64,000 nucleotides of DNA from Romboutsia maritimum (lineage in GTDB: Bacteria > Bacillota > Clostridia > Peptostreptococcales > Peptostreptococcaceae): the NCBI RefSeq assembly GCF_002251085.2, contig NZ_NOJZ02000001.1:1-64000 (forward strand), in the 5' to 3' direction. Made by a program: the position numbers and the translations under genes. This document shows positions 18,460 to 27,070 of this stretch, piece by piece. The notes beneath the pieces are model-generated. The model did no database searches. It was not told where the DNA came from and saw nothing but the letters and a program-made list of their open reading frames with translations. The stretch's first letter is position 1. Each line of letters begins with the position of its first letter.

Positions 18460-19251
18460 CTACCTTCTATATATAGCATCTGCCATTTTTGCTGCTTGTA
18501 AATTTTCATATACATCGTGTACTCTTACTATATCTACTCCATCCTTAACTCCTAAAACAGTTGTAGCTATAGTTCCCTCTAATCTTTCTTTTGGTTCAAC
18601 ATTTAATACATTCCCTATGACAGATTTTCTAGATGTTCCAAGTAATATAGGGTATCCTAAATCATTTAATTCATCTAGCCTTCTTAAAACTTCAAGGTTT
18701 TGTTCAAATGTCTTTCCAAATCCAACTCCTGGATCTAAAACAATTTTCTTCTTATCTATTCCTGCTTCTAAACCTATTTTTATACTTTCTTTTAAAAATT
18801 CTTTTATAGAATCCATAATATCTATGTCATACTCTGTACCATCTTGGTTATGCATTATACAAACATATGCATCATGTTTTGCTATTACTGAAGCCATATT
18901 TTTATCTTTTCTTAGACCCCAGACATCATTTATCATATCAGCACCTAACTCTAAAGCCTTTTGTGCTACATCAGCTTTATATGTATCTACAGATACAGGT
19001 ACTTTAACTTCTTTTTTTAATCTTTCTACTACAGGTAAAACTCTTTTCATCTCTTCATTTGAATCTACAAATTTATGTCCAGGGCGAGTGGATTCTCCTC
19101 CCAAATCTATAATATCTGCACCTTGTTTTACCATTTCTTTTGCATGTTCTATTGCCTTATCTATATTTTTAAAATCTCCTCCATCAGAAAAACTATCTGG
19201 AGTTACATTTAAAATTCCCATTATATAAGTTCTTTTTCCATAATCAAACAT
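18460..19251 (-). CDS. folP: Dihydropteroate synthase FolP
   Basis: FolP joins p-aminobenzoate to 6-hydroxymethyl-7,8-dihydropterin diphosphate and is the sulfonamide target. The 263-residue TIM-barrel protein has the two Prosite-type signatures GILNVTPDSFSDGG (about 12-25) and IIDLGGESTRPG (about 47-58), plus SVDTYKADVAQKAL, VLDPGVGFGKTFEQNL and LLGTSRKSVIG. ATG at 19251 follows TTAGGAGCG. It sits between folE and folB in the operon. No resistance-type insertion near the signatures was noticed. Confidence 0.96.
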   Translation of the reverse strand: MFDYGKRTYIMGILNVTPDSFSDGGDFKNIDKAIEHAKEMVKQGADIIDLGGESTRPGHKFVDSNEEMKRVLPVVERLKKEVKVPVSVDTYKADVAQKALELGADMINDVWGLRKDKNMASVIAKHDAYVCIMHNQDGTEYDIDIMDSIKEFLKESIKIGLEAGIDKKKIVLDPGVGFGKTFEQNLEVLRRLDELNDLGYPILLGTSRKSVIGNVLNVEPKERLEGTIATTVLGVKDGVDIVRVHDVYENLQAAKMADAIYRR

Positions 19252-19273
19252 GTTATCGCTCCTAATTTCAAAT

Positions 19274-19846
19274 TTATCTCATATTTATAAGACTCATAGC
19301 CTCCGCTCTAGTTGACATATCAGTCTCAAATACACCTCTAACTGCTGACGTTATAGTTTTTGATCCTGGCTTTTTTACACCTCTCATAGTCATACACATA
19401 TGTTCTGCTTCAACTACTACTATAACTCCATAAGGTTGTAGCTCTTTCATTATTATATCTGCTGCCTCTTTAGTAATTCTTTCTTGTAATTGAGGTCGTT
19501 TTGCCAATGTATCTATTACTCTCGCTAGTTTAGAAAGGCCTGTTAATCTTCCACCTTTAGGTATATATGCAATATGTGCTTTTCCAAAGAATGGAACTAA
19601 ATGATGTTCACAACATGAATAAAAAGGAATATCTTTTACTAAAACTAATTCTTCATGTTTTTCATCTTGGAAAATAACTTTTAAATGTTCTCTTGGGTCT
19701 TTGTGTAATCCAGAATATATTTCCTCATACATTCTAGCTACTCTATCTGGAGTATTTACTAATCCTTCTCTATCTGGGTTTTCTCCTATAGCTTCTAATA
19801 TATCTCTTACTGCTCTTTTTATCTTGTCTTTATCTACATTACTCAT
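19274..19846 (-). CDS. folE: GTP cyclohydrolase I FolE
   Basis: FolE converts GTP to 7,8-dihydroneopterin triphosphate, the first committed step of folate synthesis. The 190-residue protein has [25 protein letters not shown], which carries zinc-binding Cys and His, [23 protein letters not shown], and [14 protein letters not shown] with the third zinc Cys. Length matches the single-domain bacterial enzyme. ATG at 19846 follows AAGGGGTTAA. It is 17 bases downstream of the unknown nucleotidyltransferase gene. Confidence 0.97.
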   Translation of the reverse strand: MSNVDKDKIKRAVRDILEAIGENPDREGLVNTPDRVARMYEEIYSGLHKDPREHLKVIFQDEKHEELVLVKDIPFYSCCEHHLVPFFGKAHIAYIPKGGRLTGLSKLARVIDTLAKRPQLQERITKEAADIIMKELQPYGVIVVVEAEHMCMTMRGVKKPGSKTITSAVRGVFETDMSTRAEAMSLINMR

Positions 19847-19863
19847 TGGTTTAACCCCCTTAA

Positions 19864-20565
19864 CTAATATGTTATTTTTATACTTTTTCTTATATCTATA
19901 TTTTTAAAAACATAGTTATAAATATTTAATAAATTTTCATATTTATAATTTTCTTGAACTAATTTTACTAAATTAAATAGTTCTTTATCTTCTTCTTTTA
20001 ATTCTTTTAAAAGCTTTTTATCTTTTGGTATCCACTTATTATTTATGCTAAAGTATCCCACTATTATATCTTTTAAATATATATTCGTCAAAAACTCATA
20101 CTCAAATTTTTCAAATTTATCTTTCTTTTCTAATCTAGATATTTTTGATTCGATTTCTGATTTTAATAAATATTTATTATTATCTGAAATAATTTGTGGA
20201 CCTTCTAAATAAGTGTTTTTGCATAAGGTGATTATATGTGATGCTGTATTATGCTTGTCATATATTACTTTTGCATTTTTCATTTCTTTTAAGAAAAAGT
20301 ATTCTTTATTTTTAATTAAATTTTTAAATCCATTTCTGGAAAAATAATTAATATCAAATTCTATCCCCTCAACTTCTTTGATTACTCTTACTTGATTTTC
20401 CCCTTGATTAACAAATACAAATATATCAATATCATTTATTTGAATGTTAGGTAAGTTAAAATCTATATTTTTACTTGACCCAACCAAGAATACAGATATT
20501 GTATTATTGTTATTTATTATTTTATCTATTTCTAATCTGAAAATTTCATTAATCTTGCTTGTCAT
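19864..20565 (-). CDS. Uncharacterised nucleotidyltransferase-fold protein in the folate operon
   Basis: I do not recognise a named family, but the 233-residue protein begins with the minimal nucleotidyltransferase signature: LVGSS (29-31 contain the GS), then NDIDIFVF with Asp 45 and Asp 47, and a third acidic strand [10 protein letters not shown] with Asp 71. All three catalytic carboxylates of a Pol-beta-like enzyme are therefore present. The remainder is helical and charged. It lies between pabC (30 bases upstream) and folE (17 bases downstream) on the same strand. This position suggests co-expression with folate synthesis, but no known folate step needs such an enzyme. The ATG at 20565 follows TGGAGAAAAG. 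Confidence 0.72.
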   Translation of the reverse strand: MTSKINEIFRLEIDKIINNNNTISVFLVGSSKNIDFNLPNIQINDIDIFVFVNQGENQVRVIKEVEGIEFDINYFSRNGFKNLIKNKEYFFLKEMKNAKVIYDKHNTASHIITLCKNTYLEGPQIISDNNKYLLKSEIESKISRLEKKDKFEKFEYEFLTNIYLKDIIVGYFSINNKWIPKDKKLLKELKEEDKELFNLVKLVQENYKYENLLNIYNYVFKNIDIRKSIKITY

Positions 20566-20595
20566 ATCTTTTCTCCACTAACCTTAATTTTTTAA

Positions 20596-21333
20596 TTATA
20601 TGCAAGTTAGTATTTTATCAAAGATTTCATTTGAGTCATCATATTTTTTTGTTTCTATTTGTGTAACTTTCATAACTCTCATAAGACTATTTGTCACAAA
20701 AACAAAATCAAAGTCTTTGATCTCAAATATTTGTATTTTTTTCTGTATTAATTTTATATTTAATTCGCCACAGATATCTAAAATCCTTTTTTTCATAGTA
20801 CCGTTTAATATTGGTAACTCTTGGTGCGGTGTAAATATAGTGTTATTTTTTATAAAAAATATATTACTCATCGAACATTCTAACACCACACCATTTATAT
20901 CTATGAATATTCCATCATTAAATCCTTGCTTACTTGCATAATTTTTTGTATAAATATTTTCAAAATAATTTGTCGTTTTGTGTCTATAAAGAATACTATA
21001 GCCTCTCTTTATAGGTGAAATATTTAACTTAAATCCACTTTTATAAGATTTTTCATCATATGGTATGTTTCTTACAGAGATATTATATCCTTCATCAAAT
21101 ACTGTTAATCTAAGTGCTTTATTGCATATTTTATTTTTATATACATATTCTACAATTTTATCTTCTATAAATTTCCTATCATAACTTATATCTAAATTTA
21201 ATTCTGATATAGAATTGTATAATCTATCTATATGTAAATTTAAATCTAAAATATTTTTATCTACTCTAATAGTTTCAAATAATCCAATACCAAACTTACT
21301 TAAACTACTGTCAAAAGAAACATCACTCTTCAT
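20596..21333 (-). CDS. pabC: Class IV aminotransferase, probable 4-amino-4-deoxychorismate lyase PabC
   Basis: PabC is a pyridoxal-phosphate enzyme that releases p-aminobenzoate and pyruvate from aminodeoxychorismate. The 245-residue protein is a class IV aminotransferase. It shows GIGLFETIRV and LHIDRLYNSISEL near the N-terminus, HKTTNYFENI with the PLP-binding Lys, GFNDGIFIDINGVVLECSMSNIFFI, and TPHQELPILNGTMKKRIL. It overlaps the end of pabB by 11 bases, and this context decides the PabC assignment over a D-amino acid or branched-chain aminotransferase. Confidence 0.9.
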   Translation of the reverse strand: MKSDVSFDSSLSKFGIGLFETIRVDKNILDLNLHIDRLYNSISELNLDISYDRKFIEDKIVEYVYKNKICNKALRLTVFDEGYNISVRNIPYDEKSYKSGFKLNISPIKRGYSILYRHKTTNYFENIYTKNYASKQGFNDGIFIDINGVVLECSMSNIFFIKNNTIFTPHQELPILNGTMKKRILDICGELNIKLIQKKIQIFEIKDFDFVFVTNSLMRVMKVTQIETKKYDDSNEIFDKILTCI

Positions 21334-22672
21334 AATAACCTCTCAATGCTTTCATTATAGACTTTGCTTTATCTAATGTTTCTTGATATTCATCATCTGG
21401 ATTTGAATCCCAAGTCATTCCTCCTCCTACTTGGAAATATACATTATCGCTTTGCTTTATAATAGTCCTAATAGCTATATTTAAATCTACATTTCCATCA
21501 AATCCTATATATCCTATGGACCCAGTATATACATTTCTTTGAGTAGGCTCTAATTCATCTATAATCTCCATAGCTCTAATTTTAGGTGCTCCTGTTATAG
21601 AACCGCCTGGAAATGTTGCTTTTATTAAATCTATTGCATCCTTGCCCTCTTCTAACTCCCCAATAACAGTAGATACCAAATGATTTACATTTGTATAAGA
21701 CTCTATTACAAATAGTTCTGGTACTTTTACACTCCCTATTTTTGATATTCTACCTACATCATTTCTTTCTAAATCTACTATCATAAGCAACTCTGCTCTG
21801 TCTTTTTCACTATTTCTTAACTCTTCTTGAAGATTTAAATCTTCTTCTTTATTTTTTCCTCTAGGTCTTGTTCCTTTTATTGGTCTAGTTTCTATTTTTT
21901 TATCTATACATTTTATAAAACGTTCTGGTGAATTTGATAGTATACTAGTTTTTTCAAAATTCAAAAATGCTCCAAAAGGTGCTGGACTAAATTTTCTTAA
22001 ATCTCTATACAACTCATAACTTGATAAACTTGTTTTTCCGCTAAATCTTTGAGTTAAATTAACTTGGTATATATCACCTTTTCTTATATATTCTCTAACC
22101 CTCTGAACTGAATTTTTAAATTCTTCCTTTGTAAAATTAGATTTTAACTTTGTAGACTCTACATGCTTTTCTTCATAGCAAATTGTGTTAATACCTTCTT
22201 CTTCACTTTTTTTAATTCTATTTTCAATCTCTTCTATTAAAAATATTTCATTTTCTACGTCTAAGTCGGGAGTAGCTATATAAGTCTTATTCTCTAAATG
22301 ATCTATTACTACAACATAATTATATAATCCAAAATATAAATCATACACATTTGTATCATCAATTGCTGTTCTAGGAAGTCTTTCTAAATAATTCCCTAAG
22401 TCATATGATAAATACCCTACTGCTCCGCCTATAAAAGGTAGTTGAGTATTATTTTTAATTTTATATTTATCCAATTCATTTTTTAAATTATCTAATGGAT
22501 TTATTTCAGTATCTTTATATTTTATTACCTTAAAAGGTTTACTACTTATAAAAGAATATCTTCCTAATTTTTCTTTGTCCATAGCACTATCTAATATAAA
22601 ACTATTTTCTTCATCTTTAAATATAGTATAAATCTCGAAAGAATTTAGTTTAGTATTTATTTCTTTTATCAT
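21323..22672 (-). CDS. pabB: Aminodeoxychorismate synthase component I PabB
   Basis: PabB aminates chorismate to 4-amino-4-deoxychorismate with ammonia from PabA. The 449-residue protein is a chorismate-binding enzyme with an N-terminal TrpE-like domain (about 1-150) and the catalytic domain following. The motif RPIKGTRPRG carries the Lys typical of PabB, where anthranilate synthases have Ala, which supports PabB over TrpE. Other motifs are DRAELLMIVDLERNDVGRI, TFPGGSITGAPKIRAMEIIDELEP and VQVGGGMTWDSNPDDEYQET-like. It follows pabA by 8 bases and overlaps pabC. Confidence 0.95.
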   Translation of the reverse strand: MIKEINTKLNSFEIYTIFKDEENSFILDSAMDKEKLGRYSFISSKPFKVIKYKDTEINPLDNLKNELDKYKIKNNTQLPFIGGAVGYLSYDLGNYLERLPRTAIDDTNVYDLYFGLYNYVVVIDHLENKTYIATPDLDVENEIFLIEEIENRIKKSEEEGINTICYEEKHVESTKLKSNFTKEEFKNSVQRVREYIRKGDIYQVNLTQRFSGKTSLSSYELYRDLRKFSPAPFGAFLNFEKTSILSNSPERFIKCIDKKIETRPIKGTRPRGKNKEEDLNLQEELRNSEKDRAELLMIVDLERNDVGRISKIGSVKVPELFVIESYTNVNHLVSTVIGELEEGKDAIDLIKATFPGGSITGAPKIRAMEIIDELEPTQRNVYTGSIGYIGFDGNVDLNIAIRTIIKQSDNVYFQVGGGMTWDSNPDDEYQETLDKAKSIMKALRGYYEE

Positions 22673-22680
22673 AATTAAAT

Positions 22681-23259
22681 TTACATCCTTTCTCTAGCTT
22701 CGTTTATAAAGTTTCTAAGTATATCATGACCCTGCTCTGACAAAATAGCTTCTGGATGAAATTGTACTCCTTCTATCAAATAATCTTTATGTCTAATACC
22801 CATTATTTCACCTTTATTAGTAAAAGCTGTTATTTCTAATTCATCTGGTAATTTTTTTGAATCAATTATCAATGAATGATATCTTGTAACATTTAAAGGA
22901 TTTTTTAAATTTTTAAATACACCTTTATTATTATGTTTTATACTATGTACCTTCCCATGAACTGGCTGATATGCTTTTACAATACTCGCACCAAATACTT
23001 GTCCTATAGTTTGATGTCCTAAACATATTCCAAGAATAGGTTTTTTTCCCTTAAAGTAATTCACTAGTTCCATACATATTCCAGCTTCTGTTGGTGAACA
23101 AGGACCTGGTGATAAAACTATAATCTCTGGGTCTAATTTTTCAATATCTTTTAATGTTATTTCATTATTCCTTTTTATTACGATTTCTTCTCCTAATTCA
23201 CCTATGTACTGTACTAAATTATAAACAAATGAATCATAATTATCTATCATAAGGATCAT
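22681..23259 (-). CDS. pabA: Aminodeoxychorismate synthase component II PabA (glutamine amidotransferase)
   Basis: PabA is the class I glutamine amidotransferase subunit that supplies ammonia to PabB. The 192-residue protein has IDNYDSFVYNLVQYIGELG at its start, LSPGPCSPTEAGI, the nucleophile elbow GICLGHQTIGQVFG, and VQFHPEAILSEQG with the catalytic His and Glu. I chose ATG at 23259 because GGGAGG lies 8 bases before it. An in-frame ATG 15 codons earlier would add a non-homologous extension. It opens the folate operon. No tryptophan genes are nearby, favouring PabA over TrpG. Confidence 0.95.
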   Translation of the reverse strand: MILMIDNYDSFVYNLVQYIGELGEEIVIKRNNEITLKDIEKLDPEIIVLSPGPCSPTEAGICMELVNYFKGKKPILGICLGHQTIGQVFGASIVKAYQPVHGKVHSIKHNNKGVFKNLKNPLNVTRYHSLIIDSKKLPDELEITAFTNKGEIMGIRHKDYLIEGVQFHPEAILSEQGHDILRNFINEARERM

Positions 23260-23462
23260 AAAAACGCCCTCCCAAAACTTCATTTCACCTTTAATAAGAT
23301 GCACACTTAAATTTTAATCGTTTATTAATAGCATAAACATAATATAAAAAAAATTTTATATATATTTTTTTTAATATATATTTTTATTATAATATTTTTA
23401 TGTTTTAATTTGTAGTTTTTTTAAGTACTGTTATTTATTTTGTTGTAAATTTATTCAAATTT

Positions 23463-23486
23463 AAAAGGAGCTATATGCTCCTTTTT
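23463..23486 (-). terminator. Terminator overlapping the stop of the 107-residue protein gene
   Basis: AAAAGGAGC and GCTCCTTTT arms with a TATAT loop. The minus-strand TAG stop at 23473-23471 lies inside the hairpin, so the last codons of the gene double as the terminator's 5' arm. Confidence 0.75.
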
Positions 23487-23794
23487 GATAATTTATATCC
23501 TACATTATAATATTTTTCTTTTTTTCCCTTTTGTTCTCTAGCTTCTAATAATTCGTTTATCTTTGTAATATAATTATTATCATCACTTAACCTTATAAGA
23601 CTAGTTAGATAATATCCATCTGTGCTCTTTGGGACTTTCTTATTCATTACTAAATCAATTGCTGTTTTTGCTGCCTCAAAGTGTTTAAGATGAGTATGAC
23701 CCTCTTGAAAACTTTTTTTAGTATTGTAAACTATATAGCCTTCCTTAACTTGAAATATCATAAATTCTTTTTTTTCATATATTTTATTATACAT
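23471..23794 (-). CDS. Conserved-looking small protein of unknown function
   Basis: I do not recognise this 107-residue protein. It has no signal peptide or membrane segment, is basic, and has a compact alpha/beta look: FMIFQVKEGYIVYNTKKSF, then a helix (FEAAKTAIDLVMNKKVP), then a second helical part with a KEKYYNVGYKLSKRS tail. The ATG at 23794 follows GAAGGATTGATTAA. It is monocistronic, downstream of the polysaccharide deacetylase region and upstream of pabA on the same strand, with its own terminator. No link to folate is evident. Confidence 0.6.
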   Translation of the reverse strand: MYNKIYEKKEFMIFQVKEGYIVYNTKKSFQEGHTHLKHFEAAKTAIDLVMNKKVPKSTDGYYLTSLIRLSDDNNYITKINELLEAREQKGKKEKYYNVGYKLSKRSI

Positions 23795-23962
23795 TTAATC
23801 AATCCTTCTCAAGATAGTCTTATTCTATAATATGAATTTTTTGTAAAAATGTTTTACAATAAATAAAACTTTATATTAATCTATAAATTTTATTTGAAGA
23901 TATATTTATATAATAATATGTTTTTAATATATAAAATATTACTTCTAACAATATTAATTAAT

Positions 23963-24013
23963 AAAAAAAGATACTTAATAAAAATAATAAATTTTTATTA
24001 AGTATCTTTTTTT
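23963..24013. terminator. Terminator after the polysaccharide deacetylase gene
   Basis: AAAAAAAGATACTTAATAAAAAT pairs with its complement across a short loop, giving a long perfect stem with A-runs and T-runs at the ends. It ends 2 bases before the minus-strand stop at 24015. Confidence 0.85.
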
Positions 24014-24014
24014 A

Positions 24015-24710
24015 TTAATTATCTATCAATTCTGAAACTGTAACAAATTTAAAACCTTTTTTTATCATCTCTGGAATTAGTATATCTAGTGCTTCAACTG
24101 TATTATTAGTTGCATAGTCATGTAACAATAATATATCTCCGTTTTTTGCTTTATTTATTATGGTATCTGCAATCTTAGTAGCAGGAGGATTTTGCCAATC
24201 TCTTGCGTCAACAGTCGTCCATAATATAATTTTGTAACCATGATTTTTAGCTATATTTGCTAGTTCATCTTTTTTATAACTACCATATGGTGGTCTAAAT
24301 AATGTTGGTTTTTTACCAGTTAATTTTATTAGCGTTTCTTCACATTTAATTATTTCATTTTCAAGTTGAGTATTATTTAAATTACTTATATCTGGATGAT
24401 TAAATGTATGATTTCCTATTTCGTGACCTTCTTCGCTAGCTCGTATTAATGGCTTTGAATACCAATTAGCATGTTTACCTGCTATAAAAAAAGTTGCTTT
24501 AACGTTATATTTTTTTAGTACATTTAAAACTTCATTGGTTTCTTTCGGGTGAGGTCCATCATCAAAAGTAAGAGCTATCATCTTTTTGTCTCTTGAACCA
24601 TTTTTCACAAAAATTTCTTCTTCTACAGCCGATATGTTAAGTGTACTAAAAATAATTAAAGTTACTGTTGCTATAATAGTTAATGTCATGTATTTTTTTC
24701 TAAAAATCAT
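24015..24710 (-). CDS. Secreted polysaccharide (peptidoglycan-type) deacetylase
   Basis: A 231-residue carbohydrate esterase family 4 protein. An N-terminal signal anchor (about 7-27) precedes the NodB domain. Catalytic motifs are intact: ALTFDDGPHP (motif 1 with the Asp pair), GHEIGNHTFNHPDIS (metal His pair), LFRPPYGSYKKDEL, DARDWQNP and DILLLHDY. It probably removes N-acetyl groups from peptidoglycan or another envelope glycan, which can confer lysozyme resistance. ATG at 24710 follows AAGGGAG. It is 27 bases downstream of the CAP-domain gene, so the two are probably one operon. Confidence 0.9.
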   Translation of the reverse strand: MIFRKKYMTLTIIATVTLIIFSTLNISAVEEEIFVKNGSRDKKMIALTFDDGPHPKETNEVLNVLKKYNVKATFFIAGKHANWYSKPLIRASEEGHEIGNHTFNHPDISNLNNTQLENEIIKCEETLIKLTGKKPTLFRPPYGSYKKDELANIAKNHGYKIILWTTVDARDWQNPPATKIADTIINKAKNGDILLLHDYATNNTVEALDILIPEMIKKGFKFVTVSELIDN

Positions 24711-24737
24711 ATTTTAACTCCCTTTCTATACTTTTAG

Positions 24738-25733
24738 CTACATATAAAAATTTTGAGTATAGTATGTTTTATAATATCCACCAAAAACTACTCCAACTCC
24801 TATATCCTTATATTCCCCTAAAATATTTTTTCTATGTCCTTGAGAGTTCATCCATGCTTCATGTACATATATTGCACTTGTTTGCCCTGCTGCTATATTT
24901 TCACCTGCTGACATATATACTATTCCTTCTTTCTTCATTCTATCAAAAGGTGTTTCATTATTTTTATTTATATGATTAAAAAAATTTTTAACTTTCATAT
25001 CTAAACTATGTTTTTTAGAACTTTCACTAGCTTTTTCACTATAGCTTAATGAATTTAACCTTCTTTTTTGTCTCACGCTATTAGTTAAATCCATAACTTC
25101 TAATTCAAAACATCTTTCTAGCGTTTCACTTTCTTTAGGATATATTCCATCAAATTTTTCTTCAATATCAGAACTTATAATTTGATACGAACAAACTATA
25201 TTATTTTCATATATATCATAAAATATGGTCATATATTTATTATCTTTATTTATTATGTCATACTGATTTTGAGAATTAATTATATATTTAATATTTCCTT
25301 TTTTTCTATACTCTATAGGTGAAAATTTTTTTCTTACTAAATCTTGATTACTATTTAGATTTATTCCTAAATTTTCACATGAATCTATAGAGTTGCTATA
25401 AAGTGCTGCTACTTTACCATTTTCTATACCAACCATAGCAAATTTTTTAGAATATTGATTATAAACATACCAATTAAATCCATATTCACTTTCATCTATT
25501 CTTGCTGGATTACCAATTTTAGAAATAACTAATTCTACACTATCTTGTATTTTTATATTTTTAAAATTATCTATTTCTGGTTTATCATAACTTTTATTAT
25601 CTCTGTTATTAATTCCTTTAATAAAATCTACATTTTTTTCATCAAATATTCTAATTTCTAATTTTTCATTAAATTTAAAATTCAAAATTACTATAAATAC
25701 TATAGTAAGCACTACACAAGCTAGTTTTTTCAA
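24738..25733 (-). CDS. Secreted CAP-domain (SCP/PR1) protein with N-terminal CAP-associated domain
   Basis: The 331-residue protein starts with a signal anchor (LACVVLTIVFIVILNF). Residues about 55-190 resemble the CAP-associated N-terminal domain (DSVELVISKIGNPARIDESEYGFNWYVY). Residues about 205-331 are a CAP domain with MDLTNSVRQKRRLNSL, FNHINKNNETPFDRM, SAGENIAAGQ and AWMNSQGHRKNIL. Similar proteins (YkwD/YlbC type) occur in many sporeformers, and their function is poorly known. The start is TTG at 25733 preceded by GGGGAAGTG. It is the first gene of a pair with the polysaccharide deacetylase. Confidence 0.88.
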   Translation of the reverse strand: MKKLACVVLTIVFIVILNFKFNEKLEIRIFDEKNVDFIKGINNRDNKSYDKPEIDNFKNIKIQDSVELVISKIGNPARIDESEYGFNWYVYNQYSKKFAMVGIENGKVAALYSNSIDSCENLGINLNSNQDLVRKKFSPIEYRKKGNIKYIINSQNQYDIINKDNKYMTIFYDIYENNIVCSYQIISSDIEEKFDGIYPKESETLERCFELEVMDLTNSVRQKRRLNSLSYSEKASESSKKHSLDMKVKNFFNHINKNNETPFDRMKKEGIVYMSAGENIAAGQTSAIYVHEAWMNSQGHRKNILGEYKDIGVGVVFGGYYKTYYTQNFYM

Positions 25734-25766
25734 TATATCACTTCCCCTAATAATATTTAATTATAT

Positions 25767-25849
25767 AAAAAGGGAGTATCTCAAAATGTTATAATTTTAT
25801 TGAATAATTTATATAGTCAATAAAATTGCACTTTGAGACATTCCCTAAA
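25767..25849 (-). terminator. Long terminator of the MORN-repeat gene
   Basis: An imperfect stem of about 35 bp: AGGGAGT/ATTCCCT outer part, TCTCAAA/TTTGAGA and AATTTTATTGA/TCAATAAAATT inner parts. On the minus strand it ends in TTTTT. The TAG stop of the MORN gene (25847-25845) lies inside its 5' arm. Confidence 0.75.
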
Positions 25850-26654
25850 ATTTTAAAGAAAATATTTCTTCTAAGCTCCTATTAAATATTGATGGTTTAT
25901 CAAACTTCCAAGTCCCTTCATATACAAGTTCATTATTTAAATAAAAAATTCCTTGTCCATGTTTTTTTCCATGCATAAATTCCCCCTCGTATTTTTTACC
26001 TTCTTCCCATATATAAGTTCCTTGTCCATGAATTAAATTATTTTTCCATTCTCCATCATATATTAACTTTCCATCTTTATCATAACAAACTCCATAGCCT
26101 TCCATTTTGCTATTTTTAAATTCTCCTACGTATATACAACCTTCTTTCCATTTATATATACCCATACCATATTTCTGATTGTCTTGCCAATTTCCAATAT
26201 ATTCATCTTCGTTTTTGTAAATTATTTTACCTATGCCATTCATCATATCCTTTTGGAAATTTCCAGTATATATGTTTCCATTTGCAAAAACACACGTACC
26301 ATATCCATCTTTCATATTATCCTTAAAATTTCCAGTATATTTTATACTTACTTCATCACTTATTCTAAACTCATATGAACCCTTTCCATTCATTTTACAA
26401 TCTTCCATCTTACCTATATATACATCACCATTCGAAAAATTATATATCTTATTTCCTGATTTTTTTAATATATTTTTTTCTTCTTCTATTATTTTTTCTT
26501 CTTCTATAGCTTTTATTTCTTCTTCTGTTGCTATATGATTTCGTTTTAATACATTTCTTTCTATTTTATTTATTGCTTTTATATCTTTTTCAACCTCATT
26601 TATAAATTTCAAATATTCATTATATATATCAACATATTCTTTAGATAAATTCAT
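25845..26654 (-). CDS. MORN-repeat protein
   Basis: The 269-residue protein has a charged, coiled-coil-like N-terminal 75 residues (rich in EEEK). It then has about eight MORN repeats of about 23 residues, each of the form Y-x-G-x-(F/W)-x-(D/N)-x(3)-x-G-x-G (for example YTGNFQKDMMNGIGK and YEGEFMHGKKHGQG). MORN proteins bind membranes or act as scaffolds in eukaryotes, and bacterial roles are mostly unknown. No signal peptide is visible, so it is probably cytosolic. I chose ATG at 26654 because GGGGGA precedes it. An extension of 9 codons upstream has no site. It is monocistronic. Confidence 0.88.
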   Translation of the reverse strand: MNLSKEYVDIYNEYLKFINEVEKDIKAINKIERNVLKRNHIATEEEIKAIEEEKIIEEEKNILKKSGNKIYNFSNGDVYIGKMEDCKMNGKGSYEFRISDEVSIKYTGNFKDNMKDGYGTCVFANGNIYTGNFQKDMMNGIGKIIYKNEDEYIGNWQDNQKYGMGIYKWKEGCIYVGEFKNSKMEGYGVCYDKDGKLIYDGEWKNNLIHGQGTYIWEEGKKYEGEFMHGKKHGQGIFYLNNELVYEGTWKFDKPSIFNRSLEEIFSLKF

Positions 26655-26757
26655 TTTTATTTCCCCCATTGCTATTGTCAAGTATTATTGCTCTTAAATT
26701 TATTATATATTATATTCAACTTACTTTTCTATATATTATATAAATTTTTATAAAACA

Positions 26758-26815
26758 AAAGCAGATGTTTTAATTATACTTAATATATACATTAAAACAT
26801 CTACTTTATTTTTTA
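26758..26815. terminator. AT-rich hairpin upstream of the MORN gene
   Basis: AAAGCAGATGTTTTAAT and ATTAAAACATCTACTTT form a stem of about 17 bp with one mismatch, flanked by A and T runs. It is a second terminator-like hairpin downstream of the structured region at 26842-27046. Confidence 0.65.
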
Positions 26816-26841
26816 GCAACTATATTATATTTATTATGCAT

Positions 26842-27046
26842 AAAAAATAGAGTCTCCATTTTTTGGTTACTCTATTTTTTAATCACACATTACCCGATTA
26901 TATTAATAGCTTTAAAGCTACCCGCACTAATATATTTTTATATTAGATTTTCTCTTATACACCTCATGTATAAAAATTCCCGATAAATAAATTTTATTTA
27001 CTCTAGAGTTGAGGGATAGTAATCCCTCGGTATATAATATATGAAA
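26842..27046 (-). ncRNA. Candidate structured non-coding RNA of unknown class with a terminator
   Basis: The stretch after yitT contains no ORF but folds densely on the minus strand. From 5' to 3' the elements are: a CCGA..TCGG closing stem; a perfect hairpin GAGGGAT-TACT-ATCCCTC (27028-27011); a perfect hairpin TTATACA-TGAGG-TGTATAA; a perfect 8-bp hairpin at 26946-26927; a TAGC..GCTA hairpin preceded by GCGGG; a TAATC..GATTA hairpin with GGGTAATGTGT in its loop; and an intrinsic terminator (26880-26842) with T6. Two single-stranded CGGGTA motifs recur. I could not match it to T-box, SAM, lysine, cobalamin, M-box, c-di-GMP, TPP, FMN, purine or THF consensus. It may be a stand-alone RNA, a leader of the MORN gene or the yitT 3' UTR. 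Confidence 0.55.
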
Positions 27047-27070
27047 AATATCTCTTTTTATACGCATAAT

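Noticed and set aside
23260..23462. Possible THF riboswitch upstream of the folate operon
   Set aside because: The region is almost pure A/T, with no paired GC-rich helices or THF-aptamer consensus.
26842..27046. Assignment of the structured region to a named riboswitch such as cobalamin or M-box
   Set aside because: Short matches such as CGGGAA occur, but the order of conserved segments and the junctions do not fit, so it is left as an unknown class.
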